64,000 nucleotides of DNA, taken from positions 1,550,001-1,614,000 of the forward strand of contig CAVTON010000001.1 of NCBI GenBank assembly GCA_963736455.1, in the 5' to 3' direction. The first letter of the stretch is position 1. Each line of letters opens with the position of its first letter. Position numbers and translations under genes: made by a program. Below, in pieces: positions 36,478 through 43,633 of the stretch. The DNA comes from DAHUXD01 sp963736455. Its GTDB lineage: Bacteria; Acidobacteriota; Thermoanaerobaculia; UBA5066; Gp7-AA6. The notes below the pieces were generated by a model. That model saw nothing but the letters and a program-made list of their open reading frames with translations. It was not told the origin of the DNA and searched no databases.

Positions 36478-37115
36478 TGGCTTCGAGCCGTCTGCGTCGA
36501 GACGGCGGAGAAGCGCCGCAGCGTCATCACGACCGTCCCGATCCGGATCTCGTCGCCGTCCTGGAGGTCGAGCGCCGCGTGGACCGGAGCCCCCCGCAGA
36601 AACGTCCCGTTCTTGCTTCCGAGATCTTCGAGCACGGCCCGGTCGCCCGAGACGAGCACGCGGGCATGGTGCCGCGACACGCTGTAGACGTCGATCCAGG
36701 CCACCGCCTCGCGGTCGCGCCCGAGGATGTTCTCCCCTTCGACCAGCGATATCTCGCGGTCGCCCCACAGGAGACGGAAGACCGACGGCAATCGAGAAGA
36801 CTCTCCGGCCGGCCCGGCCTCGGCCTGAAACGCATAGCCGAAGCGCTGGACGGTCCGAACGATCCGCGGACTGCGCGCGTCGTCCCCGAGCGCCTCGCGC
36901 AGGTCCGCGACGAGATTGGCGAGGTTCGCATCCGAGACGAACGTGTCGGGCCAGAGTGCTTCGTGCAGCGCGGCCTTCGAGAGCGCTTTCGGCCGCGCGC
37001 CGACGAGCGTTTCGAGCAGCTGAAAGACCTTCGGCGGCACCGGCACGACACGGCCGTCGCGGACGAGCTCGCGCGTGTCCGAATCGAACACGCAATCGGC
37101 AAACCGAAGCCGCAT
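36474..37115 (-). CDS. Winged-helix/FHA transcriptional regulator
   Basis: A 213-residue protein joining an OmpR-type DNA-binding domain to a phosphothreonine reader. The N-terminal winged helix (residues 1-100) has VPPKVFQLLETLVGARPKALS and VSDANLANLVADLREAL, ending RTVQRFGYAF. The C-terminal FHA domain (about 125-205) has ILGRDREA, SRHHARV and GSKNGTFLRG, the standard pThr pocket. No receiver domain is present. It precedes the kinase gene by a GTGA overlap, so a kinase phosphorylating a partner that binds the FHA domain, changing DNA binding, is a natural reading but inferred. Confidence 0.92.
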   Translation of the reverse strand: MRLRFADCVFDSDTRELVRDGRVVPVPPKVFQLLETLVGARPKALSKAALHEALWPDTFVSDANLANLVADLREALGDDARSPRIVRTVQRFGYAFQAEAGPAGESSRLPSVFRLLWGDREISLVEGENILGRDREAVAWIDVYSVSRHHARVLVSGDRAVLEDLGSKNGTFLRGAPVHAALDLQDGDEIRIGTVVMTLRRFSAVSTQTARSQ

Positions 37116-37216
37116 GGCTGATGACTCCTGGCCAAAATCCTACAGCCCTTGCCTCGGCCGTACGGCGCCGCTATCGAAAAACTAGGACTTCGCTACATCG
37201 GCGCCTGCCGATTCGG

Positions 37217-37239
37217 GGCCGGCGGCCTCAACGCCGGCC
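37217..37239 (+). promoter_or_regulatory. Hairpin upstream of the HAF-repeat gene
   Basis: GGCCGGCG (37217-37224) and CGCCGGCC (37232-37239) form a perfect 8-base stem with a 7-base loop in the 200-base divergent gap, directly before the shared leader block. It may be part of a structured leader. Confidence 0.4.
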
Positions 37240-37246
37240 GTGGATC

Positions 37247-37269
37247 AAAGGTGCGGGATCGCTGCGACT
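37247..37269 (+). promoter_or_regulatory. Conserved leader block, copy 1
   Basis: The block starts AAAGGTGCG and ends CGCTGCGACT. It ends 46 bases before the HAF-repeat start codon. A near copy sits before the lipoprotein gene at 39604-39627, ending 49 bases before its start. The 24-base alignment has one gap and about three mismatches. A GC hairpin (CGGCTT/AAGCCG) follows here. It may be a cis-regulatory RNA; I do not recognise a known class. Confidence 0.4.
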
Positions 37270-37315
37270 TCGGCTTCGGGAAGCCGGATCGTGACCCCCG
37301 AAAAGGAGGACGACC

Positions 37316-38197
37316 ATGAACGTCTATTGCCCAAAGGTTCGCCGCCACCTGCCCATCGGCCTCGCGCTCGCCGCGCTCCTCGCCTCGGGAACGGCTCACG
37401 CCCAGACCTACACGACGATCGATTTCCCCGGAGGGTTCAACACGACCGGCTACTCGATCAACGACCTCGGAGACGTCGTCGGCCACTACGACGATGCCGA
37501 CGGCAACACGCACGGATTTCGGCTGCGGCACGGCCAATACACCACCCTCGACGTGCCGGGCGCGATCTTCACGGCCCCTCGCGGAATCAACGACCTCGGC
37601 GACGTGGCCGGCCGTTACGTGGACGCCGACGGCGTGCCCCGAGGCTTCGTCCTTCGAAACGGCGCCTACTCCACGATCGACTATCCCGGCGCCGTGGACA
37701 CCCGCGTTCGTTCGATCGACGACTTCGGCCGCGTGAGCGGCAACTATCGCAAGGCGGACGGCGTCGAGCACGGCTTTCTGCGGGACGCGAGAGGCTTCCA
37801 CACGGTGGACTTCCCGGGATCCTTGACCACCGACGTGTGGCAGATCGACGATCTCGGCGTCGTGGTCGGCGATTTCACGGGGATCGACGGGCTCGTGCAC
37901 GGATACGTTCTTCGGAACGGCCGCTTCCAGCAGATCGACGAGCCCGGGCCGAACGAGACCTCGACGCGAGGCATCAATCTCCTCGGAACGATCGTCGGCA
38001 TGTACGCGACCGAAGACGGCGCGGGCTTCGGGCTGATCGTGACGCCGCGGGGTCTGGAGTCCTTCGAGGTGCCGGGGTCGGCCGGATTCAGCGAGGCCTA
38101 CTCCGTCAACCTGCTCGGCGTCATCGTCGGCGACTACGCCGACGCGGACGGAAATTTTCACGGTTTCCTGCGCACGCCCGGACGCCACGACCGTTGA
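37316..38197 (+). CDS. Secreted HAF-type repeat protein
   Basis: A 293-residue exported protein (leader NVYCPKVRRHLPIGLALAALLASGTAHA). The mature part is six repeats of about 42 residues. Each begins with a strand such as YTTIDFPGG, YTTLDVPGA, YSTIDYPGA, FHTVDFPGS, FQQIDEPGP or LESFEVPGS, then has an SINDLGDVVGHY-type strand and ends HGF.LR.G. This is the HAF-repeat pattern, expected to build a beta-propeller. No enzyme site is visible. The start has a strong AAGGAGG. A rho-independent terminator follows. Confidence 0.88.
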   Translation: MNVYCPKVRRHLPIGLALAALLASGTAHAQTYTTIDFPGGFNTTGYSINDLGDVVGHYDDADGNTHGFRLRHGQYTTLDVPGAIFTAPRGINDLGDVAGRYVDADGVPRGFVLRNGAYSTIDYPGAVDTRVRSIDDFGRVSGNYRKADGVEHGFLRDARGFHTVDFPGSLTTDVWQIDDLGVVVGDFTGIDGLVHGYVLRNGRFQQIDEPGPNETSTRGINLLGTIVGMYATEDGAGFGLIVTPRGLESFEVPGSAGFSEAYSVNLLGVIVGDYADADGNFHGFLRTPGRHDR

Positions 38198-38284
38198 AGA
38201 CGTCTGCGCCGTGATCGGCGCGGCCCGACGAGCGGATGAACGGCCGCAGTCATGCGTCGGTTCGACACAGCAGCTTCAACATCC

Positions 38285-38318
38285 GGCCCGGCTCCAATTT
38301 TTCGGAGCCGGGCCTTTT
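38285..38318 (+). terminator. Rho-independent terminator
   Basis: GGCCCGGCTCC (38285-38295) and GGAGCCGGGCC (38304-38314) form a perfect 11-base stem with an 8-base loop, followed by TTTT (38315-38318). It lies 87 bases after the HAF-repeat stop and is the clearest terminator in the window. Confidence 0.9.
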
Positions 38319-38399
38319 CGTGCCCCGAGCGATTCGTCATGGGAAACTGATGGAAATCTGAAGCCCAAACCCGCCTCATCGGGCGAAAACTGCAGGAGA

Positions 38400-39581
38400 A
38401 TGGCGTCCTCGGTGAATCTCAAAACGCTTCTCGGTGGAATCGCGCTCGTGGCCGGGCTCGCGGCGATGGCCGCGGCACAGGACTCCTCCGGGCCCGGTTT
38501 CGTCCTCCAGGGCGAGGGCGGCCTGGTGACCGCGTTCGCGCTCGATCCCTCGGCGCCGTCGACGATCTACGCCGCGACCGCGCGCGGCCTCTACAAGACG
38601 CGCGATGCGGGCTCGAGCTGGAAGCGCGTCGGAACCGGCCTGCGCAACCACTCCCTGCTTTCGCTCGCGGTGGAGCCCCGGGAGTCCTCGCGTCTCTACG
38701 CCACGACCGACACCGGCGGCGTGTTTCGCAGCGGGGATGGCGGCGAGACCTGGAGCGAAGCCAATGCGGGAATCACCTCCCGCTACGTTGCCGCGATCGC
38801 GGTCAATCCACGCCGGGATGGCGAGCTCTTCGCCGGCGCCGAGGCCGGCCGGATCTTCCACAGCACCGACGGCGCCTCGTCGTGGACGGAGGTCACCCCG
38901 CCGACGACGAACGTCGCCGTGACCGTCATCGCCGTCGACTCGGGCCGTGTCTTCGCCGGAACAAACAGCGAGGGCGTGTTCTGGAGCGACGACGGCGGCG
39001 CGACGTGGTCCCGGCCTGCCGGCCGGCTGAGCCATGGCACGGTCTGGAACCTGACCATCGACGGATCGGCGGGCGAAGTCCTCGCGGGAACCCACGACGG
39101 TTTCTTCCGCAGCCGCGACCGGGGCACGACCTGGACGGCGTCCAACAAGGGACTCCGAAGCTGGAACGTTCTCGCGATCGCGACGGACCCGTCCTCCCCC
39201 GCGACGCTCTATGCCGGAACCGCGGCCGCTCTCTACAAGTCGAACGACCATGGGCAGAGCTGGACCGAGCTCGAGCACGACGTGTACGTCACCGCGCTCG
39301 CGATCGATCCGCGCTCGCCTTCGACGCTTTATGCGGCAACCCATCTCGGGGTCATGAAGAGCGAGTCGGCCGGAAACACGTGGACGCCCCTGCGCATGGC
39401 GCCTCGAGTCGATGACGTCCCGGCGACCACCCCCGGCGGAGGACGATCGACCGCCCCGGGCGGTTCGGACGAGGTCAGCGCCGCCGAACGCCTTCCCGCG
39501 CTGCCTCTCAAGCGGTCGAGCCCGCGCCCGATCACCCCGAGGCCTCTCCCGATACGGCCGACGCCGCCTCCCGGAAACTAG
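38400..39581 (+). CDS. Secreted BNR/Vps10-type propeller protein
   Basis: A 393-residue exported protein (leader ASSVNLKTLLGGIALVAGLAAMAAA). About seven BNR repeats with the Asp-box pattern follow: LYKTRDAGSSWKRV, VFRSGDGGETWSEA, IFHSTDGASSWTEV, VFWSDDGGATWSRP, FFRSRDRGTTWTAS, LYKSNDHGQSWTEL and VMKSESAGNTWTPL. The last ~70 residues are a Pro-rich tail. It is related to the larger BNR gene at 13.3-15.2 kb. The AGGAG is only one base from the ATG, an unusually short spacing. No enzyme site is visible. Confidence 0.87.
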   Translation: MASSVNLKTLLGGIALVAGLAAMAAAQDSSGPGFVLQGEGGLVTAFALDPSAPSTIYAATARGLYKTRDAGSSWKRVGTGLRNHSLLSLAVEPRESSRLYATTDTGGVFRSGDGGETWSEANAGITSRYVAAIAVNPRRDGELFAGAEAGRIFHSTDGASSWTEVTPPTTNVAVTVIAVDSGRVFAGTNSEGVFWSDDGGATWSRPAGRLSHGTVWNLTIDGSAGEVLAGTHDGFFRSRDRGTTWTASNKGLRSWNVLAIATDPSSPATLYAGTAAALYKSNDHGQSWTELEHDVYVTALAIDPRSPSTLYAATHLGVMKSESAGNTWTPLRMAPRVDDVPATTPGGGRSTAPGGSDEVSAAERLPALPLKRSSPRPITPRPLPIRPTPPPGN

Positions 39582-39603
39582 CCTTCCCGGGCGATCCCTG
39601 GGG

Positions 39604-39627
39604 AAAGGGTGCGAGTCCGCTGCGACT
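39604..39627 (+). promoter_or_regulatory. Conserved leader block, copy 2
   Basis: The block starts AAAGGGTGCG and ends CGCTGCGACT, matching the block before the HAF-repeat gene. GAGTC and GACTC inside it can pair. The downstream CGAAGCCTGCCGG segment superficially resembles the 3' box of cobalamin riboswitches, but the central conserved box is missing. It ends 49 bases before the lipoprotein start. Confidence 0.4.
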
Positions 39628-39676
39628 CGAAGCCTGCCGGCGCGTCATGGTTCCTCTCGAAACAAGGAGGAACGTC

Positions 39677-40015
39677 ATGTCCAGGACCGGCATTCTTCTC
39701 GGTTGCATCGCGTCGTTGTTCTCGCTCGCACTCGGCTGCAAGGGCGGCGACACGGTCGCGGGGCCGAGCTACACCGTAACGGGATCGGTGACGGGTCCTG
39801 GCAGCACGAACGCGACCGTCTGGATCAGCGATACCTCGGGGCGCCGGGTGGGCGGGGCCGAGGTCCTCCCCGACGGTTCCTTCACCCTGCGCGAAGTTCG
39901 CCCGGGCTCCTGGCTCGTCCACGCCGAGGACCGCGGCGGGGCCTACGAAGCGCTGGCTCCGATCACGGTCCCGCCCGACGTCTCGGATGTACGGCTCTCG
40001 CTGTCGCCGGTGTAA
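39677..40015 (+). CDS. Lipoprotein with carboxypeptidase-regulatory-like fold
   Basis: A 112-residue lipoprotein: the leader ends LFSLALGCKGGD, a clear lipobox with Cys after LALG. The start chosen follows AAGGAGG; an in-frame ATG at 39647 lacks one. The mature ~80 residues form a single beta sandwich of the carboxypeptidase-regulatory type (YTVTGSVTGPGSTNATVWIS, DGSFTLREVRPGSWLVHAED). Such domains are often binding or spacer modules. It precedes the next secreted protein by 15 bases and may be co-expressed with it. Confidence 0.82.
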   Translation: MSRTGILLGCIASLFSLALGCKGGDTVAGPSYTVTGSVTGPGSTNATVWISDTSGRRVGGAEVLPDGSFTLREVRPGSWLVHAEDRGGAYEALAPITVPPDVSDVRLSLSPV

Positions 40016-40030
40016 CGAATGGAGGACGCC

Positions 40031-41278
40031 ATGCGGAGCTCGATCGACCGCCACGCCTCTGGGGTTCTTGTGTTCGCCGCACTCCTCGGGGCGGCCGCGA
40101 GGCTAGCCGCTCAAACCGCCTCGGCGGTCGATCCGCCGGTCGTCGCGCCGTCCTTCCCCTGCGTTCCGGACGGCTCGACGCTCTGCTTCCTCGGAGGCCG
40201 CTTCCAGGCGCGATTGGCGGCGCAGGACCCGCACACCGGCCGCACGACGTCGGGAACGGCGGTGGCTCAGGGCGACGCCTTCGGGTACTTCAGCCTGCCC
40301 GACCTGACCGGAGACGTGACGCTTCCGGAGGTTCTCGTCAAGATGGTCGATGCGAGGGTCGCTCCCTGGAACGACGACTGGGTCTTCTACGGAAGCCTGA
40401 CCGACGTGACCTACGTGATGAGCGTGACGGACACGACCAGCGGAAGGACTCATGTGTATGGAAACGATCCCGGCAATCCGTACTGCGGAGGCGCCGACAC
40501 GTCCTCCTTCCCGACGGCGTCGGCCCCGTCGCCGTCATCCCCGCCGGCTCCGGCCCTCGGTCCGGCAAGCGACGCGCTCTCGCTCATAAACGGCCGTTTC
40601 CGCGTGGCCCTCGCGAGCGTCGATCCGAGAACCGGCCAGGTCGTTTCGGGTTCGGCCCTGCAGGCGGGAGACCGATTCGGTTTCTTCGGCCTGCCGGCGA
40701 TCACGGGCATCCCGGACCTGCCCGAGGTCTGCGTCAAGATGCTCGACGGCACCTCCCTCAACCACGCCTTCTGGCTGTTCGAGTCGAGCCTGACGAGCCT
40801 TCCGTACGAGCTGACCGTCGTCGACACGACCACGAACGAGACGCAGACCTACGACAGCGGGGGCGCCTTCTGCAGCGCCGCCGACACGAGCGCGTTCATC
40901 GTTCCCGGCCCCGACACACCTCCTCCCGCCGGAACTCCGGAGATCGACGGCCGCTGGTCGGGCTTCTTCGACACGAGCGACGACGCCGACTGCGACGGGC
41001 ACGTCGCGGTCTCGATCGTGTTCCACCAGGACGGGACCCGGATCACGGGCGGACCGTTCAGGGCCGTCGGCGCATGCGAAATGGGGGGAATCATCGAAGG
41101 GACGCTGCAGGGTCCGAACTTCTTCGGTCGAGTCATCCACAGCGGTTTCTCCGGAGGCACCACGGTGGGTACCGCGTCACCGGACCAGATCACTCTGAGT
41201 ATCGCCGACCTCGTCCGTCCGATCGATGCCTTCTCCGGCGAGCTCATTCCCCACGGCGTTCTGACGCTGCACCGATGA
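40031..41278 (+). CDS. Secreted protein with duplicated unnamed domain
   Basis: A 415-residue exported protein (leader MRSSIDRHASGVLVFAALLG). It contains two copies of a ~105-residue domain, beginning LCFLGGRFQARLAAQDPHTG and LSLINGRFRVALASVDPRTG. Both share the order GDxFGYFxLP, PEVxVKMxDG, VxYxxxVTDTTxGxTxxY and CxxADTSxF, with paired cysteines that may be disulfide-bonded. A third C-terminal domain (IDGRWSGFFDTSDDADCDGH to the end) is a different strand-rich module. The repeated domain is common in secreted acidobacterial proteins and I know no function. The start follows GGAGG at a spacing of 5; ATG 40019 is in frame but lacks an RBS. Confidence 0.82.
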   Translation: MRSSIDRHASGVLVFAALLGAAARLAAQTASAVDPPVVAPSFPCVPDGSTLCFLGGRFQARLAAQDPHTGRTTSGTAVAQGDAFGYFSLPDLTGDVTLPEVLVKMVDARVAPWNDDWVFYGSLTDVTYVMSVTDTTSGRTHVYGNDPGNPYCGGADTSSFPTASAPSPSSPPAPALGPASDALSLINGRFRVALASVDPRTGQVVSGSALQAGDRFGFFGLPAITGIPDLPEVCVKMLDGTSLNHAFWLFESSLTSLPYELTVVDTTTNETQTYDSGGAFCSAADTSAFIVPGPDTPPPAGTPEIDGRWSGFFDTSDDADCDGHVAVSIVFHQDGTRITGGPFRAVGACEMGGIIEGTLQGPNFFGRVIHSGFSGGTTVGTASPDQITLSIADLVRPIDAFSGELIPHGVLTLHR

Positions 41279-41285
41279 ACGGTCC

Positions 41286-42266
41286 TCAGTCCACCAGAAA
41301 CAGCGTCAGCGCGAAGCGCACATCGGCCTCGATCCACTGCTGGTGGCAGCGGAAACCGCGCTCCTCGACGAAGGATACGAGCGAGCCCGTGTCGTACTTG
41401 TAGGAGCTCTCCGTCCAGATCGTCTCGCCGGCGGCGAAGTCGACCTCGCAGCCGGCGCGCGGGATCCGGACGCGCTGGGCCCGGTGCGAAACGAGGTGCA
41501 TCTCGACCCGCCGCTCGGCGTCGTTCCAGACGGCGCGGTGCGCGAACGCGCCGAGGTCGAAATCCGCCAGCAGCTCGGTGTTGATCCGGGCGAGCAGGTT
41601 CTTGTTGAACGCGGCGGTCACTCCGATCGGGTCGTCATACGCGAGCAGGAGGTCCTTCTCCGGCTTGACGAGGTCGGCGCCGAGCAGCAGCGCGTCGCCC
41701 GGGCGCAGCGACCGCCGGATCTCGGAGAGGAACTCCGCCGCCGCCGGCGGGTCGAAGTTGCCGAGGTTGGACCCGAGGAACAGCACGAGCATCGCTCCCC
41801 GCGCAGGCCGCTGCCGGGCCGCCTGCCGCAGGCCCTCCTCGTAGGTCGCGCGATGCCCCACGACCGAAACGTGCTCGAACCGGCCGAGCGTTCGCTCCGA
41901 AGTCTCGAGGGCCGAGGGAGAGATGTCGATCAGATGCACGCCGACCGGGCGGCGCCTCACGCGAAGCGCCTCGGCGATCATCGCGATCTTTTCGCCGCTG
42001 CCGCAGCCGAGCTCGGTCAACGTGACGGGGTCGCCGATCGGCTCGACCATCTCCGGAGCGAAGCGCGCGAGCAGCCGGCCCTCCGCCCGCGTGATGCGGT
42101 ACCACGGAAGGTGGCAGATGGCTTCGAAGAGCGCCGAGCCGAGGCTGTTGTAGAGATATCTCGACTGGAGCTGCTTCGGCGTCAGCGCCAGGTCGCGGCG
42201 CACCTCCTCGGCGAAGTCGCGGACGGCTTCGGCGGGGGGCGCCTCCGCGCTCGTCGGGATGGCCAC
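41286..42266 (-). CDS. egtD: L-histidine N-alpha-methyltransferase
   Basis: A 326-residue SAM-dependent enzyme that trimethylates histidine to hercynine, the first step of ergothioneine synthesis. Landmarks are LTPKQLQSRYLYNSLGSALF and LPWYRITRAE (histidine site), ELGCGSGEK (SAM motif), LFLGSNLGNF and GTAAFNKNLLARIN-like VTAAFNKNLLARIN. The end has YKYDTGSLVSFVEERGF. Length equals known EgtD (about 320). The GTG start follows the egtB stop by 2 bases. EgtC and EgtE are not in the window, which would suit the shorter pathways, but this cannot be concluded. Confidence 0.9.
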   Translation of the reverse strand: MAIPTSAEAPPAEAVRDFAEEVRRDLALTPKQLQSRYLYNSLGSALFEAICHLPWYRITRAEGRLLARFAPEMVEPIGDPVTLTELGCGSGEKIAMIAEALRVRRRPVGVHLIDISPSALETSERTLGRFEHVSVVGHRATYEEGLRQAARQRPARGAMLVLFLGSNLGNFDPPAAAEFLSEIRRSLRPGDALLLGADLVKPEKDLLLAYDDPIGVTAAFNKNLLARINTELLADFDLGAFAHRAVWNDAERRVEMHLVSHRAQRVRIPRAGCEVDFAAGETIWTESSYKYDTGSLVSFVEERGFRCHQQWIEADVRFALTLFLVD

Positions 42267-42268
42267 GC

Positions 42269-43603
42269 CTACTCCACCGTCCGGAACTTCGCGTAGACGT
42301 ACGGATACGTCGCGCGGAACCAGTTGCGGAAGCTCGGCCGGATGAGCTCGCGGGCGGTGCCGGGAGAGGCGCCCTTCATGACGAAATGTTTTCCGTCGAA
42401 GAAGTCCGCCGAGTACTGCGGATACGACGCCATCGGCGCGAATCCTTCGAACGGCGCAAACGCGGTGCTGGTCCACTCCCAGCCGTTGCCGACGAGGTCC
42501 TCGACGCCCCACGCGCTCGCGCCGTGCGGAAACGATCCCGCCGGAACCGGGTCCCAGCTCGCGAAGTCGAAGTTCCCGCGCGTCGCGTCCGGCGGATCGT
42601 CGCCCCACGGGTAGCGGCGCTCCCCGCCCGCCGGCGTGCCGAACGCCGCGCGGTGATACTCGGGCTCGGTCATGAGGCGCCGGCCCTTCCACCGGGCATA
42701 GGCCGAGGCCTCGGCATGGGTCGCGTAGACCGGCCACGCCATGGGAAGCGGAACCAGGTCCCACATGCCCCGCCAGAACCAGAGGCCGCGGTGCGACTCC
42801 CAGAAGAGCGGGTGGCGGACGTCCGACTGCGACCGCCACTCCCAGGCCTCGGCATCCCAGAGGGGCTCGGCCTGGTATCCGCCGGCCTCGACGAATTCGA
42901 GATAGTCCCGATTCGTGACGCTCGAGGCGTCGATCGAAAACGCCGGCACATCGACCTTGTGCCGGGGCCGCTCGTTGTCCCAGGCGAAGGTGTCGTCCTC
43001 GCGCGCGCCGAGCGTGGCGGAGCCGGCCGGAATTCGAATTCTCCGGCGCGGCGGCGGCTCGCCGCCGATTCTCGGCGGCTCGAGCCCGGGGGGACGGATC
43101 TTCCGGTCGAACGGCAGGCGGTGCCAGATGTAGAGGAGCGTCTCCTGGTGCATCGGCTCGTGCTCGAGGACCGTAAACGCGGCGAGGCCGCGCGCCAGCA
43201 CCGGGTTGCCGCCGTCGGCGATGTCCCGCTGCGCGAAGGCATCCAGGATTCTCCGATCGGCGGCCTCGGCGTAGCGGCGGATCGCGACGCGCGACGGCCA
43301 CGGCGACGTCTCCGCCGGAACGGAGCGCTCGGTCTCGGGATCGATCCCTCTTTCGAAGAGGGCCTCGTAGTGCGAGTCGAGAGCCGGGTCGCCGAGCCCG
43401 CGCTTCAGGAGTGTGTTGACGGCGAAGGCCGGGAGGTGGCCCTCGTAGAAACAGATCGGATTGCGCAACGCGATCGGCCGCGACTCGTACGCCTCCGGCC
43501 GAACCGCGTCGAAGAGGGCCTCCGAACGCGCGCGGTTGCGGCGATAGCGAGCGGCCAGGGCCGCGCGATCGACTTCCACCGACTGTGCCTCCGAACTGCC
43601 CAT
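42269..43603 (-). CDS. egtB: Ergothioneine biosynthesis protein EgtB
   Basis: A 444-residue non-heme iron sulfoxide synthase of the SUMF1/EgtB/PvdO family. The N-terminal DinB-like domain holds the iron ligands (FYEGHLPAF and HEPMHQETLLYIWHRL), and the C-terminal FGE-sulfatase fold has PAGSATLGA, FAWDNERPRH and WEWTSTAFAPFEGFAP. The substrate is hercynine with a sulfur donor (gamma-glutamylcysteine or cysteine; not decided here). It is followed by egtD with a 2-base gap, and is divergent from the M49-like gene with a 30-base gap. Confidence 0.9.
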   Translation of the reverse strand: MGSSEAQSVEVDRAALAARYRRNRARSEALFDAVRPEAYESRPIALRNPICFYEGHLPAFAVNTLLKRGLGDPALDSHYEALFERGIDPETERSVPAETSPWPSRVAIRRYAEAADRRILDAFAQRDIADGGNPVLARGLAAFTVLEHEPMHQETLLYIWHRLPFDRKIRPPGLEPPRIGGEPPPRRRIRIPAGSATLGAREDDTFAWDNERPRHKVDVPAFSIDASSVTNRDYLEFVEAGGYQAEPLWDAEAWEWRSQSDVRHPLFWESHRGLWFWRGMWDLVPLPMAWPVYATHAEASAYARWKGRRLMTEPEYHRAAFGTPAGGERRYPWGDDPPDATRGNFDFASWDPVPAGSFPHGASAWGVEDLVGNGWEWTSTAFAPFEGFAPMASYPQYSADFFDGKHFVMKGASPGTARELIRPSFRNWFRATYPYVYAKFRTVE

Positions 43604-43633
43604 CTCTGCAAAGATAATGCTAGATTCCGGCAA

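Noticed and set aside
39604..39650. Cobalamin or c-di-GMP riboswitch
   Set aside because: Only parts of the conserved boxes match and the central core is missing. Reported only as a shared leader block.
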